DNA of 64,000 bases from Streptomyces marokkonensis (GTDB taxonomy: Bacteria > Actinomycetota > Actinomycetes > Streptomycetales > Streptomycetaceae), in NCBI RefSeq assembly GCF_008312835.1, contig NZ_VSKS01000014.1:152144-216143 (forward strand), given 5' to 3'. The position numbers were made by a program, and so were the translations under genes. The notes beneath the pieces are model-generated. The model was not told the origin of the DNA and made no database searches. It saw only the letters and a program-made list of their open reading frames with translations. Positions 24,807-33,942 of the stretch are shown in pieces; the stretch's first letter is position 1; every line of letters begins with the position of its first letter.

Positions 24807-25814
24807 TCACCAGCGGATCGGCACCGGAAGCGCCGTCAGCAGTCCCGACACGGCGACCACCAGGGCGAGTACGTACACCTCCGCCCGCGCGGGCGAACTC
24901 GCGCTCAGCGGGTCGGCCGCGCGGGCCAGCCGGATCCGGGCCCACAGGGCGAGCGCGGCGACACCGGCCATCAGGATCACCTTGGCGAGCAGGACACGCC
25001 CGTACGCCGTGTCCGTCAGCTGCTCCAGGACCGTCTCCGGCGGCATCCGGCGCAGCGAACTGCTCACCCCCGTCGCGGTGATGGCGGCGAGCAGCACGGC
25101 CGCCACGCGCGCGTAGCGCCCCAGCAGCGCGGCGCCCGCCTCCCCCTTCTGCCACAGCCTCAGCGTGCGCAGCGCGTACAGCAGACCGCCCACCCAGAGC
25201 GACGCGCAGGTCAGGTGCACCAGCGTCAGCCCGGAGCCGGTCATCGGGCCGTACTCGGTCGTCGGATGGGCACGCAGCGCCTCCGCGACGACGATCGCGG
25301 CCAGGGGCCACACCTGTGTGCCGGGACGCCCGGACGCGGCGCACAGGGCCGCCGCGAGGAAGCCGTTGACCTCCAGGAGGGCGAGCTTGCCGTCCCGGGA
25401 GTCGTAGAGGCCGCCGACGTCGATGTCGGCGAGGCCGTCGGGCACCAGGTTGCCGGTGGCCACGACGGAGGCGAGTCCCAGGGCGGCCACGAAGCCGGCG
25501 GAGTTCGCGGCCGTGGACCAACTGCGGGGCAGCGCGGCCGGAGCGCCGGGCACGGAGCGGACCAGCCGCCGTACGAACAGCTCGCCGACGGGGACGGACA
25601 GCGCCGCGAACAGCACCGTGCGCAGCAGGGCTATGCCCCCGGTGCCGGGCGCGTCGGCCTCCCCGGTGCCGTGCAGTGCGGGGGACGGGCCGAGGAGCGG
25701 TATCAGCGCGCCCAGCGCGACCAGCACGAGCACGGCAACGGCCCGCCCGGTGCCGGGACGCCGGGCGCCCCTGTGCGCACCGGTCGCCCCGGACCTCGGT
25801 TTCGTCAGAGTCAC
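24807..25814 (-). CDS. CopD-like membrane protein (copper resistance D family)
   Basis: 335 residues from GTG 25814, about eight transmembrane helices, opening with a basic segment (LTKPRSGATGAHRGARR) and ending ALVVAVSGLLTALPVPIRW. CopD-type features: His-containing helix region (LTLVHLTCASLWVGGLLYAL) and RVLLAKVILMAGVAALAL. CopD domains are implicated in copper uptake/transfer across the membrane, often beside CopC; no copC or cbb3 genes are seen here. The ORF extends upstream into non-protein-like sequence, so GTG 25814 is preferred. Confidence 0.85.
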   Translation of the reverse strand: MTLTKPRSGATGAHRGARRPGTGRAVAVLVLVALGALIPLLGPSPALHGTGEADAPGTGGIALLRTVLFAALSVPVGELFVRRLVRSVPGAPAALPRSWSTAANSAGFVAALGLASVVATGNLVPDGLADIDVGGLYDSRDGKLALLEVNGFLAAALCAASGRPGTQVWPLAAIVVAEALRAHPTTEYGPMTGSGLTLVHLTCASLWVGGLLYALRTLRLWQKGEAGAALLGRYARVAAVLLAAITATGVSSSLRRMPPETVLEQLTDTAYGRVLLAKVILMAGVAALALWARIRLARAADPLSASSPARAEVYVLALVVAVSGLLTALPVPIRW

Positions 25815-25900
25815 CCCAGGATCTTCACAAGATCTGACAGTTCGGGGCAAGTGTGGGCCCCCATGGGACCCTTGCGCTCCCGTTTCGCCGCGCCGGTTCG

Positions 25901-27277
25901 TCAGCGCCACCGTGCCGTATCCGTGCCCCAACCCCCCGGCGGCCGCGCCCAGTCGCGCGGACCGTCGGCGAACGTCACCGGCGAAAGGGCGTAACGCAGC
26001 CTGCCCAGCGGGCCGTCCGCCTCCGCGAGCCACGGCCCGGGGTCCAGGTCGTCACCGGCCCTCCGCCCACCCGCGGCGCCCTCGCGCCCCGCCTCCTCCA
26101 GCAGCCACCCCGCCGTGCGCGCCAGCGCCACCCGGACGAGCCTGCTCCCGCCCTCGTCCGTCTGTTCGGTCAGCGCCCGCAGCACACCGGCCGCCAGCAG
26201 ATAGCCCGTACCGTGGTCGAGCGCCTGCGCCGGCAGCGCGCCCGGCCGCCCCTGCGCCCCCTCGAACACGGCGATGCCCGTGGCCACCTGAACCAGGCTG
26301 TCGAATCCGCGCCGGCCGCCCCAGGGCCCGTACGCCCCCCACGCCGACAGCTCGGCCACCACCACTCCGGGCCGCCGCGCGGCCAGCGCCCCGGGGGTCA
26401 GCCCGAAGCGGTCCAGGGCGCCCGGACGGTACCCGGTGACCACCACGTCCGCCGACCCGAGCAACTCCTCCAGGGTCTCCCGGTCCGCGCCCAGGTCCAG
26501 CAGCGCCGACCGCTTCCCGAAGCCCGTGTCGGCGTGCTGGTCGGGGATTTCGGGCAGCCCGGGGGAGTCCACGCGCAGGACGTCGGCGCCCAGCAGCGCG
26601 AGCGTGCGGGTGGCGACCGGTCCCGCGATGACCCGGGTGAGGTCCAGCACCCGCAGCCCGGCCGCGGGCAGCAGGGGATCCCGGCCCACCCGGGTGAGCA
26701 CCCGCGCGGGCGCCGAGTCCAGCCGCGCGCGCTCCACCAGAGGGCGGCCCCGCACCGCCGCCCCCTGGCCGTGCGCCGCCCACTCCCCGGGCGTACGCAG
26801 GGCGACGGCGAGGCCTCCCGCAGCGGACACCGTCTCCTCGATCTCGGCCGCGGAGCGTTCCGCGAGCGCCGCCGCCACCGCGTCCGGGTCCTCCGCCACG
26901 CCCAGCGCGGCGAGCAGCCGGGCCCGGTGGTGCGGATAGTTGGCGTGCGTGCGCACCCACCCGTCGGCCGTGCGCCAGAACCGCGACAGCGGGGCGAAGG
27001 TCTCCGGAGTCCGCCCGTCGATCCGCAGGTGCCGCTCGCTGGTGAACGCCGTGGCCACCGCCCCGTCGTCCACGCGCACCGCCGGCACCCCGCCGCCGTC
27101 CGTCCGCCGGGCTCCCAGCTCGGCGGCGGCCAGCGCGCACGCGCCCGCACAGGCGCGCGCCGCCTCCCGTACCGGGAGCCGGGCACCCAGCACACCGGGC
27201 CGTTCCACGGCCGTCAGGCGTTGGAGGAGCGCGGGATCGCCGCCCAGGGCGGACCAGACGGACGCGGTATCGGTCAT
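25901..27277 (-). CDS. Family III CoA-transferase (CaiB/BaiF) with rearranged domain order
   Basis: 458 residues from ATG 27277. The CaiB core signature LRVLDLTRVIAGPVATRTLA, usually within the first 20 residues, appears here near residue ~215, followed by ADVVVTGYRPGALDRFGL and AELSAWGAYGPWGGRRGFD. The first ~200 residues instead resemble the C-terminal lobe (PLSRFWRTADGWVRTHANY; RTPGEWAAHGQGAAVRGRP). So the lobes look swapped or a half-copy has been added. CoA transfer between carboxylic acids is the likely activity; substrate unknown. Strand-isolated from the subtilases by a terminator. Confidence 0.85.
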   Translation of the reverse strand: MTDTASVWSALGGDPALLQRLTAVERPGVLGARLPVREAARACAGACALAAAELGARRTDGGGVPAVRVDDGAVATAFTSERHLRIDGRTPETFAPLSRFWRTADGWVRTHANYPHHRARLLAALGVAEDPDAVAAALAERSAAEIEETVSAAGGLAVALRTPGEWAAHGQGAAVRGRPLVERARLDSAPARVLTRVGRDPLLPAAGLRVLDLTRVIAGPVATRTLALLGADVLRVDSPGLPEIPDQHADTGFGKRSALLDLGADRETLEELLGSADVVVTGYRPGALDRFGLTPGALAARRPGVVVAELSAWGAYGPWGGRRGFDSLVQVATGIAVFEGAQGRPGALPAQALDHGTGYLLAAGVLRALTEQTDEGGSRLVRVALARTAGWLLEEAGREGAAGGRRAGDDLDPGPWLAEADGPLGRLRYALSPVTFADGPRDWARPPGGWGTDTARWR

Positions 27278-27340
27278 GATCACACTATGCGGCACCGGTT
27301 CGATCTCCCTCATGTCCGGGGCGGACCCCGGACAGCGGAA

Positions 27341-27366
27341 AGGGCCGGGCGCATCCGCCCGGCCCT
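27341..27366 (-). terminator. Transcription terminator after the first subtilase
   Basis: Perfect 11-bp stem AGGGCCGGGCG (27341-27351) / CGCCCGGCCCT (27356-27366) with a 4-nt loop, lying 31 nt past the subtilase stop on the minus strand. No long T run follows, as usual in GC-rich actinobacteria. It insulates the CoA-transferase gene downstream. Confidence 0.75.
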
Positions 27367-27387
27367 CGCTGTCACGACTGACGTGAC

Positions 27388-27415
27388 GTCACCGCGTCAC
27401 CGCGTCACCGCGTCC
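27388..27415. repeat. 8-bp tandem repeat spanning the subtilase stop codon
   Basis: Three exact copies of GTCACCGC (27388-27411) plus a partial fourth. The subtilase stop TGA is at 27397-27399, inside the repeat, so gain or loss of one unit would change the last codons and the stop. The unit length is not a multiple of three. Confidence 0.9.
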
Positions 27416-28935
27416 AGCGCGTCCGCGGTGCCCCAGCCGTAGAAGCCGTTGCGGTTCTTCGGGCCCTCGCACACCGCGTCGACCTTTCCGTCGCCGTCGA
27501 TGTCGTACGGGTCCGTGCACGCGGTCGCGTCGGCCTGCGCGTACAGCAGCGCCTTCACCAGCGCCGGCGGCGCGTACGGGTGCGTCGACTTGATCAGCGC
27601 GGCGACACCCGCGACGTGCGGGGACGCCATCGACGTACCCGCCATGTAGCCCCACTTGCCACCGGGCAGCGTGCCCAGGATCAGTCCGCTCGTGGCGGGC
27701 GGGGCCGGAGTCTGGTACTTCGTCGAGTCGCCGCCGGGCGCGGCGATGTCGACGACACCCCGGCCGTAGTTGGAGAAGGACGACTTCAGACCCTTGGCGC
27801 CGGTCGCCGCGACCGTCACCACGCCCGGCAGCTGCGTCGGGATGTCGAGGCACTCGGACGGGTCGATCACCCGGTCCGAGGGCGTGCCGTCGTTCGGGGA
27901 GACCGGGTCGGTGATCTCGTCGGCCGCGAGGTCGTAGTTCTCGTTGCCGGCCGCGGCCACATTGACCGCGCCCTTGCGCTCCGCGTACCGCGAGGCCCGG
28001 GTGACGGCCTCGAGGAGCGCCTTCTGGTCCGGGTCGTTCTTGCAGTTGAAGTACCACGGGTCGGTGTAATAGCTGTTGTTGGTGACCTCGACCCCGTGCT
28101 CGGCCGCCCACATGAAGCCGCACACCACGGCCTCGGTGTAGAAGTAGCCGTCCGGGTTGGACACCTTGATGCCCGAGACCTTCACGCCGGGCGCGACACC
28201 GGTCATGCCGACGCCGTTCTTGGCGGCGGCGATCTCACCCGCGACGTGCGTGCCGTGCGGGCTCTCCTCCGCGCTCGGCCGCCAGGCGCCCTCGCTCGTG
28301 TCCGGCTTGCCCGCCACGCAGTTGACCGAGGCGTCCCGGTCGAAGTTGGGTGCGATGTCCGGGTGGGTGTCGTCGACGCCGGTGTCGATGACGGCGACGG
28401 TGACCTTCGAACTGCCCAGCGACTTCTCGTGCGCCTGGTCCGCCTTGATGGCGGGCAGGTCCCACTGGAGTCCCTGGAGCGGGTCCTGGCCCTCGGCGGC
28501 CTCGGCCTTCGCCTCGGCGACCTCGGAGGCGCTGAGCACCTTCGGGGTGCCCATGTCCGTGGTGGCCGCCGACGGCAGCGGCGCGTGGCGGGTGGCACCG
28601 GCCGACTGCACGCCGCGCGCCTCGCGGACGGTCTTCGCGAAGTCGGGGTTCGAGGAGTGGACGACGATGACGCCGATCTTGTCGTACGACGTCACGATCG
28701 TGCCGCCAGCCTCGGCGATCGCCTTCTTCACGTGCGCCGGCGCGCCGTGCCCGCCCCGGACGTTGACCACGTAGCTGAGCGGGGTCCCGTCGGCGTCGGC
28801 CGCGGCCGCGGCCGGCCGGCCGTCGGCCGGGGCCGCGGTGGCCGCGGTGTTCGGCAGGAACGCGAGTGCGGTCGCCATGGCCATCCCGGCCGGGATGACG
28901 AGCGCACGGCGGTGGCGCGGGTGAGGCGCTGTCAT
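27397..28935 (-). CDS. Secreted subtilisin-like serine peptidase (S8), copy 1
   Basis: 512 residues from ATG 28935 (MTAPHPRHRRALVIPAG). A signal peptide covers ~1-36 (VIPAGMAMATALAFLPNTAA...TAAPADG). An I9-like inhibitory propeptide follows (LSYVVNVRGG...YDKIGVIVVHSS). The catalytic triad is AVIDTGVDDTHPD (Asp ~184), HGTHVAGE (His ~227) and GTSMASPHVAG (Ser ~435); the oxyanion Asn is in NNSYYTDPWYFNC. Near the C-terminus there is a DIDGDGKVDAVCEG stretch with a calcium-binding look and paired Cys. Paralogue of the next gene; both probably degrade external protein during nutrient scavenging or development. Confidence 0.94.
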   Translation of the reverse strand: MTAPHPRHRRALVIPAGMAMATALAFLPNTAATAAPADGRPAAAAADADGTPLSYVVNVRGGHGAPAHVKKAIAEAGGTIVTSYDKIGVIVVHSSNPDFAKTVREARGVQSAGATRHAPLPSAATTDMGTPKVLSASEVAEAKAEAAEGQDPLQGLQWDLPAIKADQAHEKSLGSSKVTVAVIDTGVDDTHPDIAPNFDRDASVNCVAGKPDTSEGAWRPSAEESPHGTHVAGEIAAAKNGVGMTGVAPGVKVSGIKVSNPDGYFYTEAVVCGFMWAAEHGVEVTNNSYYTDPWYFNCKNDPDQKALLEAVTRASRYAERKGAVNVAAAGNENYDLAADEITDPVSPNDGTPSDRVIDPSECLDIPTQLPGVVTVAATGAKGLKSSFSNYGRGVVDIAAPGGDSTKYQTPAPPATSGLILGTLPGGKWGYMAGTSMASPHVAGVAALIKSTHPYAPPALVKALLYAQADATACTDPYDIDGDGKVDAVCEGPKNRNGFYGWGTADALDAVTR

Positions 28936-28994
28936 GAAGTCTCCAGTTCGTTCACAGGTGCGGGCGGACGGGCGGTGAGTGCGGGACCGCGGGC

Positions 28995-30524
28995 TCACTT
29001 GACGGCGCGCAGCGCGTCGACGATGCCGAAGCCGTAGAAACCGTTGACCCGGTCGCCGCCCTCGCACGTCGCGTCCTGCGTGCCGTCACCGTCCTGGTCG
29101 TACGACTCCGGGCAGCCCGGGTTGTTCGCCTGCGCCTTGAGCAGCGTCTGCAGCACCGCAGGGGAGGCCCACGGGTGCTTGGACTTCAGCAGCGCGGCGA
29201 CACCGGCGGCGTGCGGCGAGGCCATCGAGGTGCCCTGCAGGAAGGCGTATTCGCCGTTCGGCATGGTGGACAGGATGCGGCCGTCCTTCGACGGCGTGTC
29301 CGGCAGCTGGTAGCGGCGGTCGCCGCCCGGCGCCGCGACGTCGACGACGCCCTTGCCGTACGTGGAGTAGTACGACTTGAGGTTGTGCACGCCCGTCGCG
29401 CTGACCGTGACGATGCCCGGCAGCTGGGTCGGCACGTCGAAGCACTCGTGCGGGTCGATGGTCCGCGTCACCGGCGTGGAGTCGTCGGGGCTGGAGTCGT
29501 CGACGATGGCGTCGGAGTCAAGGTCGTGGTTGGAGTTGCCGGCCGAGGCGAGGTGCAGGGTGCCCTTGCGCTGCGCGTAGAGCTGGGCCCGGTTGACCGC
29601 GTCGACGATCGCCTTCTGGTCCGGGTCGTCCATGCAGTTGTACAGCCACGGGTCCACGTAGTAGCTGTTGTTCGTGATCTCCACGCCGTGGTCGGCGGCG
29701 AACACGAACGCGCAGACGACGTTCTCCGGGTAGAACAGGCCGTTGTCGGGATCGCTGACCTTGATGCCCGAGACCTTCACACCCGGCGCGACACCGGCGA
29801 CGCCGATGCCGTTGCGGGCCGCGGCGATCTCACCGGCCACATGGGTGCCGTGGTAGTCGTCGTCCGTGTACGGCCGCCACGCGCCCTCGCTGGTGTCCGC
29901 CTTGCCGCCGACGCAGTTGGCCGACTGGGACGCGGAGAAGTTCGGGGCGAGGTCCGGGTGGGTGTCGTCGACACCGGTGTCGATCACGGCGACGGTCACC
30001 TTGCCGCTGCCCGGGTTGATCTTCGCGGCCTTGTCCGCGCCTATGGCCCGCAGGTCCCACTGGTCGGCCTCGAGCGGCTCGCTGCCGGGGGTCTGCGCGG
30101 AGGCGGCCTCGGTCCGCGCGGCCTCGGCGGCCGTCACGTAGTCGGCGGCGCCCTCGTCCGTCGTCCCGGCACGGGTCAGGGGCGCGGTGCGGGTGGCGCC
30201 GGCCGACACGACCCCGCGCGCCTCGCGGATCTCACCGCCGAAGCCGGGGTTCGCCGAGTGGACGACGATCACACCGATCTTGTCGTACGAGATCACGACG
30301 GTACCGCCGGCCGCGGCGATCGCCCGCTTCACCGAGGCGATCGTGCGGCGGTCCACCTCGGTGTTGACGACGTACGCCAAGGTGGGCGCGTCCGCCGCCT
30401 GCTCGGCCGACGCCGTCTGGGGGGCCGCCGTGGCCGCCGCCGGCAGGAAGCCGAGCGAGGCGGTCAGGGACAGCACGACGGGTACGGCGAGGGCGAGCCG
30501 GCGTCTGGAACGCAGATGAGCCAT
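28995..30524 (-). CDS. Secreted subtilisin-like serine peptidase (S8), copy 2
   Basis: 509 residues, start ATG 30524 with GTGGAG upstream. Signal peptide ~1-34 (ALAVPVVLSLTASLGFLPAA). Propeptide and triad mirror copy 1: AVIDTGVDDTHPD (Asp ~182), YHGTHVAGE (His ~225) and GTSMASPHAAG (Ser ~433), with NNSYYVDPWLYNC and a C-terminal DQDGDGTQDATCEGG. The two proteins share layout and long identical stretches (ANCV/VNCV; TSEGAWRP; YDKIGVIVVHS), so a tandem duplication is clear. Only 59 nt separate it from copy 1, so the two may be co-transcribed. Confidence 0.94.
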   Translation of the reverse strand: MAHLRSRRRLALAVPVVLSLTASLGFLPAAATAAPQTASAEQAADAPTLAYVVNTEVDRRTIASVKRAIAAAGGTVVISYDKIGVIVVHSANPGFGGEIREARGVVSAGATRTAPLTRAGTTDEGAADYVTAAEAARTEAASAQTPGSEPLEADQWDLRAIGADKAAKINPGSGKVTVAVIDTGVDDTHPDLAPNFSASQSANCVGGKADTSEGAWRPYTDDDYHGTHVAGEIAAARNGIGVAGVAPGVKVSGIKVSDPDNGLFYPENVVCAFVFAADHGVEITNNSYYVDPWLYNCMDDPDQKAIVDAVNRAQLYAQRKGTLHLASAGNSNHDLDSDAIVDDSSPDDSTPVTRTIDPHECFDVPTQLPGIVTVSATGVHNLKSYYSTYGKGVVDVAAPGGDRRYQLPDTPSKDGRILSTMPNGEYAFLQGTSMASPHAAGVAALLKSKHPWASPAVLQTLLKAQANNPGCPESYDQDGDGTQDATCEGGDRVNGFYGFGIVDALRAVK

Positions 30525-30791
30525 GGGATCTCCACATCATCCGGAAACGAAACCGGCCCGAGACACGGGGTGGTGCTCGGGCAGGTACATGACGGGGTGG
30601 TGCAGGGTGAAGCTATCCCGCGCGCTCGCTGGCCAGCAATCATTTGCGGCAACGACTTCGGAAAACGGTCCCGGAAAAGAACCGCCGTCCGTTGAACCGG
30701 TCCTCGCGTGGCGCCGTGCCCTTGGACAGGAAGCGCGAGGACACTCGCCTTTCGTCCCCGCCCGACCCCAACCGCAACGCGAGGAGACTCC

Positions 30792-31148
30792 GTGGCCGCC
30801 GAAGCACCGCCCCCCTCGACAGAACAACACAAACTCCCCACGCCCGAGGAGTTCACCGAGGTGCAGGAGAGCGCTGAGTTCGGTGAACTGCGCCGCTCCT
30901 ACCGCTCCTTCGCCTTCCCGCTGACCATCGCCTTCATCATCTGGTACCTGCTGTACGTCCTGCTCTCCAACTACGCGGGCGGCTTCATGGGCACCAAGCT
31001 GTTCGGCAACATCAACGTCGCCTTCGTCTTCGGCGTCCTGCAGTTCGTCACCACGTTCCTCATCGCCTGGTGGTACTCCCGGCACGCCGCCGCCAAGCTC
31101 GACCCCAAGGCCGAGGCCATCAAGACCCGTATGGAGGGCGGCGCATGA
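30792..31148 (+). CDS. DUF485 membrane protein
   Basis: 118 residues from GTG 30792 with GAGGAG 11 nt upstream (the frame is open earlier but not protein-like). Acidic/proline-rich N-terminus (EEFTEVQESAEFGELRRSYRSF), then two transmembrane helices (FAFPLTIAFIIWYLLYVLLSNY; VAFVFGVLQFVTTFLIAWWY) and a basic tail with RHAAAKLDPKAEAIKTRMEGG. DUF485 genes precede acetate/pyruvate-type SSS symporters in many bacteria; here its stop overlaps the symporter start by 4 nt, so an accessory role in that transporter is likely. Confidence 0.9.
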   Translation: MAAEAPPPSTEQHKLPTPEEFTEVQESAEFGELRRSYRSFAFPLTIAFIIWYLLYVLLSNYAGGFMGTKLFGNINVAFVFGVLQFVTTFLIAWWYSRHAAAKLDPKAEAIKTRMEGGA

Positions 31149-32773
31149 GCCCCTCGATCACCCATGTCACCCTCGCCGCGAACGAGGCGAGCGAACACCG
31201 CGCCCTGATCATCACGTTGTTCGCGCTGTTCGTCGTCGCCACCCTCGGCATCACCATCTGGGCGGGCCGGCAGACCAAGGACGCCGCCGACTTCTACGCC
31301 GGCGGACGCCAGTTCAGCGCCTTCCAGAACGGACTCGCGGTCTCCGGCGACTACATGTCGGCCGCGTCCTTCCTCGGCATCGCGGGCGCCATCGCCCTGT
31401 TCGGCTACGACGGCTTCCTGTACTCCATCGGCTTCCTGGTCGCCTGGCTGGTCGCCCTCCTCCTGGTCGCCGAGCCACTGCGCAACTCCGGCCGCTACAC
31501 GATGGGCGACGTCCTCGCCTACCGCATGCGCCAGCGCCCCGTGCGCACCGCCGCCGGCACCTCCACCATCGTCGTGTCGATCTTCTACCTGCTGGCCCAG
31601 ATGGCGGGCGCGGGCGTCCTCGTCTCGCTGCTGCTCGGCATCACCTCCGACGCCGGCAAGATCCTCATCGTCGCGCTCGTCGGTGTCCTGATGATCGTGT
31701 ACGTCTCCATCGGCGGCATGAAGGGCACCACCTGGGTCCAGATGGTCAAGGCCGTGCTGCTCATCGGCGGCACGATCCTCATTACGTTCCTGGTCCTGCT
31801 GAAGTTCAACTTCAACATCTCCGACCTGCTGGGCAGCGCCGCCGAGAACAGCGGCAAGGGCGAGGCCTTCCTCGAGCCCGGCCTGCAGTACGGCGCCGAC
31901 GGCACCACCAAGCTGGACTTCATCTCCCTCGGCATCGCCCTGGTGCTCGGCACCGCCGGTCTGCCGCACATCCTGATCCGCTTCTACACGGTGCCCAACG
32001 CCAAGGCCGCCCGTAAGTCCGTGAACTGGGCCATCGGCATCATCGGCGGCTTCTACCTGATGACCATCGCCCTCGGCTTCGGCGCCGCCGCCCTGATCTC
32101 CCAGGAGGAGATCATCGCGTCCAACCCGTCCGGGAACACGGCCGCCCCGCTGCTCGCCCTGCACCTCGGCGGCGTCGACTCGGCCTGGGGCGCCATCCTG
32201 CTCGCCACCATCTCTGCGGTCGCCTTCGCGACGATCCTCGCCGTGGTCGCCGGCCTCACCCTCGCCTCGTCGTCCTCCTTCGCGCACGACATCTACGCCA
32301 ACGTCATCCGCAAGGGGCAGGCCACGGAGAAGGAGGAGATGAGGGCGGCCCGCTGGGCGACCGTCCTCATCGGTGTGGTCTCCATCGCGCTCGGCGCCCT
32401 CGCCCGTGACCTGAACGTGGCCGGCCTGGTCGCGCTGGCCTTCGCGGTCGCCGCCTCCGCCAACCTGCCGACCATCCTCTACAGCCTGTTCTGGAAGCGG
32501 TTCACCACCCAGGGCGCCCTGTGGTCGATCTACGGCGGTCTCATCGTGGCCGTCGGCCTGGTGCTCTTCTCGCCCGTGGTCTCCGGCGACCCCAAGGCGA
32601 TGTTCCCGGACGTCGACTTCGCCTGGTTCCCGCTGAAGAACCCCGGCATCATCTCCATCCCCTTCGGCTTCCTGATGGGCTGGCTCGGCACCGTCCTGTC
32701 CAAGGAGGAGCCGGACGCCAAGAAGTACGCGGAGCTGGAGGTCCGGTCGCTGACCGGCACCGGCGCCCACTGA
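31145..32773 (+). CDS. Cation:acetate (monocarboxylate) symporter, ActP/MctC type
   Basis: 542-residue sodium-solute symporter with 13 or so transmembrane segments. SSS landmarks: DFYAGGRQFSAFQNGLAVSGDYMSAASFLG (canonical ActP opening), RYTMGDVLAYRMRQRPVRT, VYVSIGGMKGTTWVQMVKA and HILIRFYTVPNAKAARKS. Coupled to DUF485 by ATGA overlap. Members transport acetate, pyruvate or other short carboxylates; exact substrate unknown. No regulator lies next to it; 267 nt upstream of the DUF485 start are promoter-sized. Confidence 0.92.
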   Translation: MSPSITHVTLAANEASEHRALIITLFALFVVATLGITIWAGRQTKDAADFYAGGRQFSAFQNGLAVSGDYMSAASFLGIAGAIALFGYDGFLYSIGFLVAWLVALLLVAEPLRNSGRYTMGDVLAYRMRQRPVRTAAGTSTIVVSIFYLLAQMAGAGVLVSLLLGITSDAGKILIVALVGVLMIVYVSIGGMKGTTWVQMVKAVLLIGGTILITFLVLLKFNFNISDLLGSAAENSGKGEAFLEPGLQYGADGTTKLDFISLGIALVLGTAGLPHILIRFYTVPNAKAARKSVNWAIGIIGGFYLMTIALGFGAAALISQEEIIASNPSGNTAAPLLALHLGGVDSAWGAILLATISAVAFATILAVVAGLTLASSSSFAHDIYANVIRKGQATEKEEMRAARWATVLIGVVSIALGALARDLNVAGLVALAFAVAASANLPTILYSLFWKRFTTQGALWSIYGGLIVAVGLVLFSPVVSGDPKAMFPDVDFAWFPLKNPGIISIPFGFLMGWLGTVLSKEEPDAKKYAELEVRSLTGTGAH

Positions 32774-32931
32774 TCCAGCCCTCCGGACGGCCGCGTCGCG
32801 GGACCCCTGCAGGTCCGTACGACGCGGCCGTCCGGCATCTCGTCGCATCGGGTCGACGCGGGTTGTCGGTGGCGTCACGTAGGCTCGCAGGTGCGAGACA
32901 GGAGTGATCCGCGTCGAGGGAGGGGGCCCAC

Positions 32932-33921
32932 GTGCTCATCGACACCTACGGCCGAGTGGCCACCGACCTGAGGGTCTCACTGACCGACCGGTGCAATCTG
33001 CGCTGCACGTACTGCATGCCCGAGGAGGGGCTGCAGTGGCTGGCCAAGCCGGATCTGCTCACCGACGACGAGATCGTCCGCCTCGTCGGCATCGCCGTCA
33101 CCTCCCTCGGTGTCGAAGAGGTCCGCTTCACCGGCGGCGAGCCCCTGCTCCGCCCCGGCCTCGTCGGCATCGTCGAGCGGGTCGCCGCGCTGGAACCCCG
33201 CCCGCAGACGTCCCTCACCACCAACGGCATCGGCCTGCGGCGCACCGCGGCCGCCCTGAAGGCGGCCGGCCTGGACCGGGTCAACGTCTCCCTGGACACG
33301 CTGCGTCCCGACGTCTTCAAGACCCTCACCCGCCGCGACCGCCACCGGGACGTCATCGACGGCCTCCACGCGGCCCGTGAGGCCGGCCTGACCCCCGTCA
33401 AGGTCAACTCGGTCCTGATGCCGGGGCTCAACGACGACGAGGCCCCCGACCTCCTCGCCTGGGCCGTGGAGCAGGACTACGAGCTGCGCTTCATCGAGCA
33501 GATGCCCCTGGACGCCCAGCACGGCTGGAAGCGCGACGGCATGATCACCGCCGGGGACATCCTGGCCTCCCTGCGCACCCGCTTCGAACTGACCCCCGAG
33601 GGAGACGAGGAGCGCGGCAGCGCACCGGCCGAGCGCTGGCTGGTCGACGGCGGCCCGCACCGGGTCGGTGTCATCGCCTCCGTCACCCGCCCCTTCTGCG
33701 CCGCCTGCGACCGAACCCGTCTCACCGCCGACGGACAGATACGCACCTGCCTGTTCGCCACCGAGGAGACGGACCTGCGCGCGGCCCTGCGCTCCGGCGC
33801 CCCCGACGAGGAGATCGCCCGCATCTGGAAACACGCCATGTGGGGCAAGAAGGCGGGCGCGGGCCTGGACGACCCGGCCTTCGTCCAGCCGGACCGCCCC
33901 ATGTCCGCCATCGGCGGCTGA
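32932..33921 (+). CDS. moaA: GTP 3',8-cyclase MoaA (molybdopterin synthesis)
   Basis: Radical-SAM enzyme converting GTP to (8S)-3',8-cyclo-7,8-dihydroguanosine 5'-triphosphate, the first step of molybdenum cofactor synthesis. 329 residues from GTG 32932. N-terminal 4Fe-4S site CNLRCTYC, GGEPLLR and TNGIGL motifs; second C-terminal cluster CAACDRTRLTADGQIRTCLF; conserved C-terminal GG (SAIGG), required for activity in the family. Downstream partner moaC is not in the window. Stands alone between the symporter and a small gene. Confidence 0.95.
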   Translation: MLIDTYGRVATDLRVSLTDRCNLRCTYCMPEEGLQWLAKPDLLTDDEIVRLVGIAVTSLGVEEVRFTGGEPLLRPGLVGIVERVAALEPRPQTSLTTNGIGLRRTAAALKAAGLDRVNVSLDTLRPDVFKTLTRRDRHRDVIDGLHAAREAGLTPVKVNSVLMPGLNDDEAPDLLAWAVEQDYELRFIEQMPLDAQHGWKRDGMITAGDILASLRTRFELTPEGDEERGSAPAERWLVDGGPHRVGVIASVTRPFCAACDRTRLTADGQIRTCLFATEETDLRAALRSGAPDEEIARIWKHAMWGKKAGAGLDDPAFVQPDRPMSAIGG

Positions 33922-33942
33922 ACGGACCGGGACGACAGGGAC

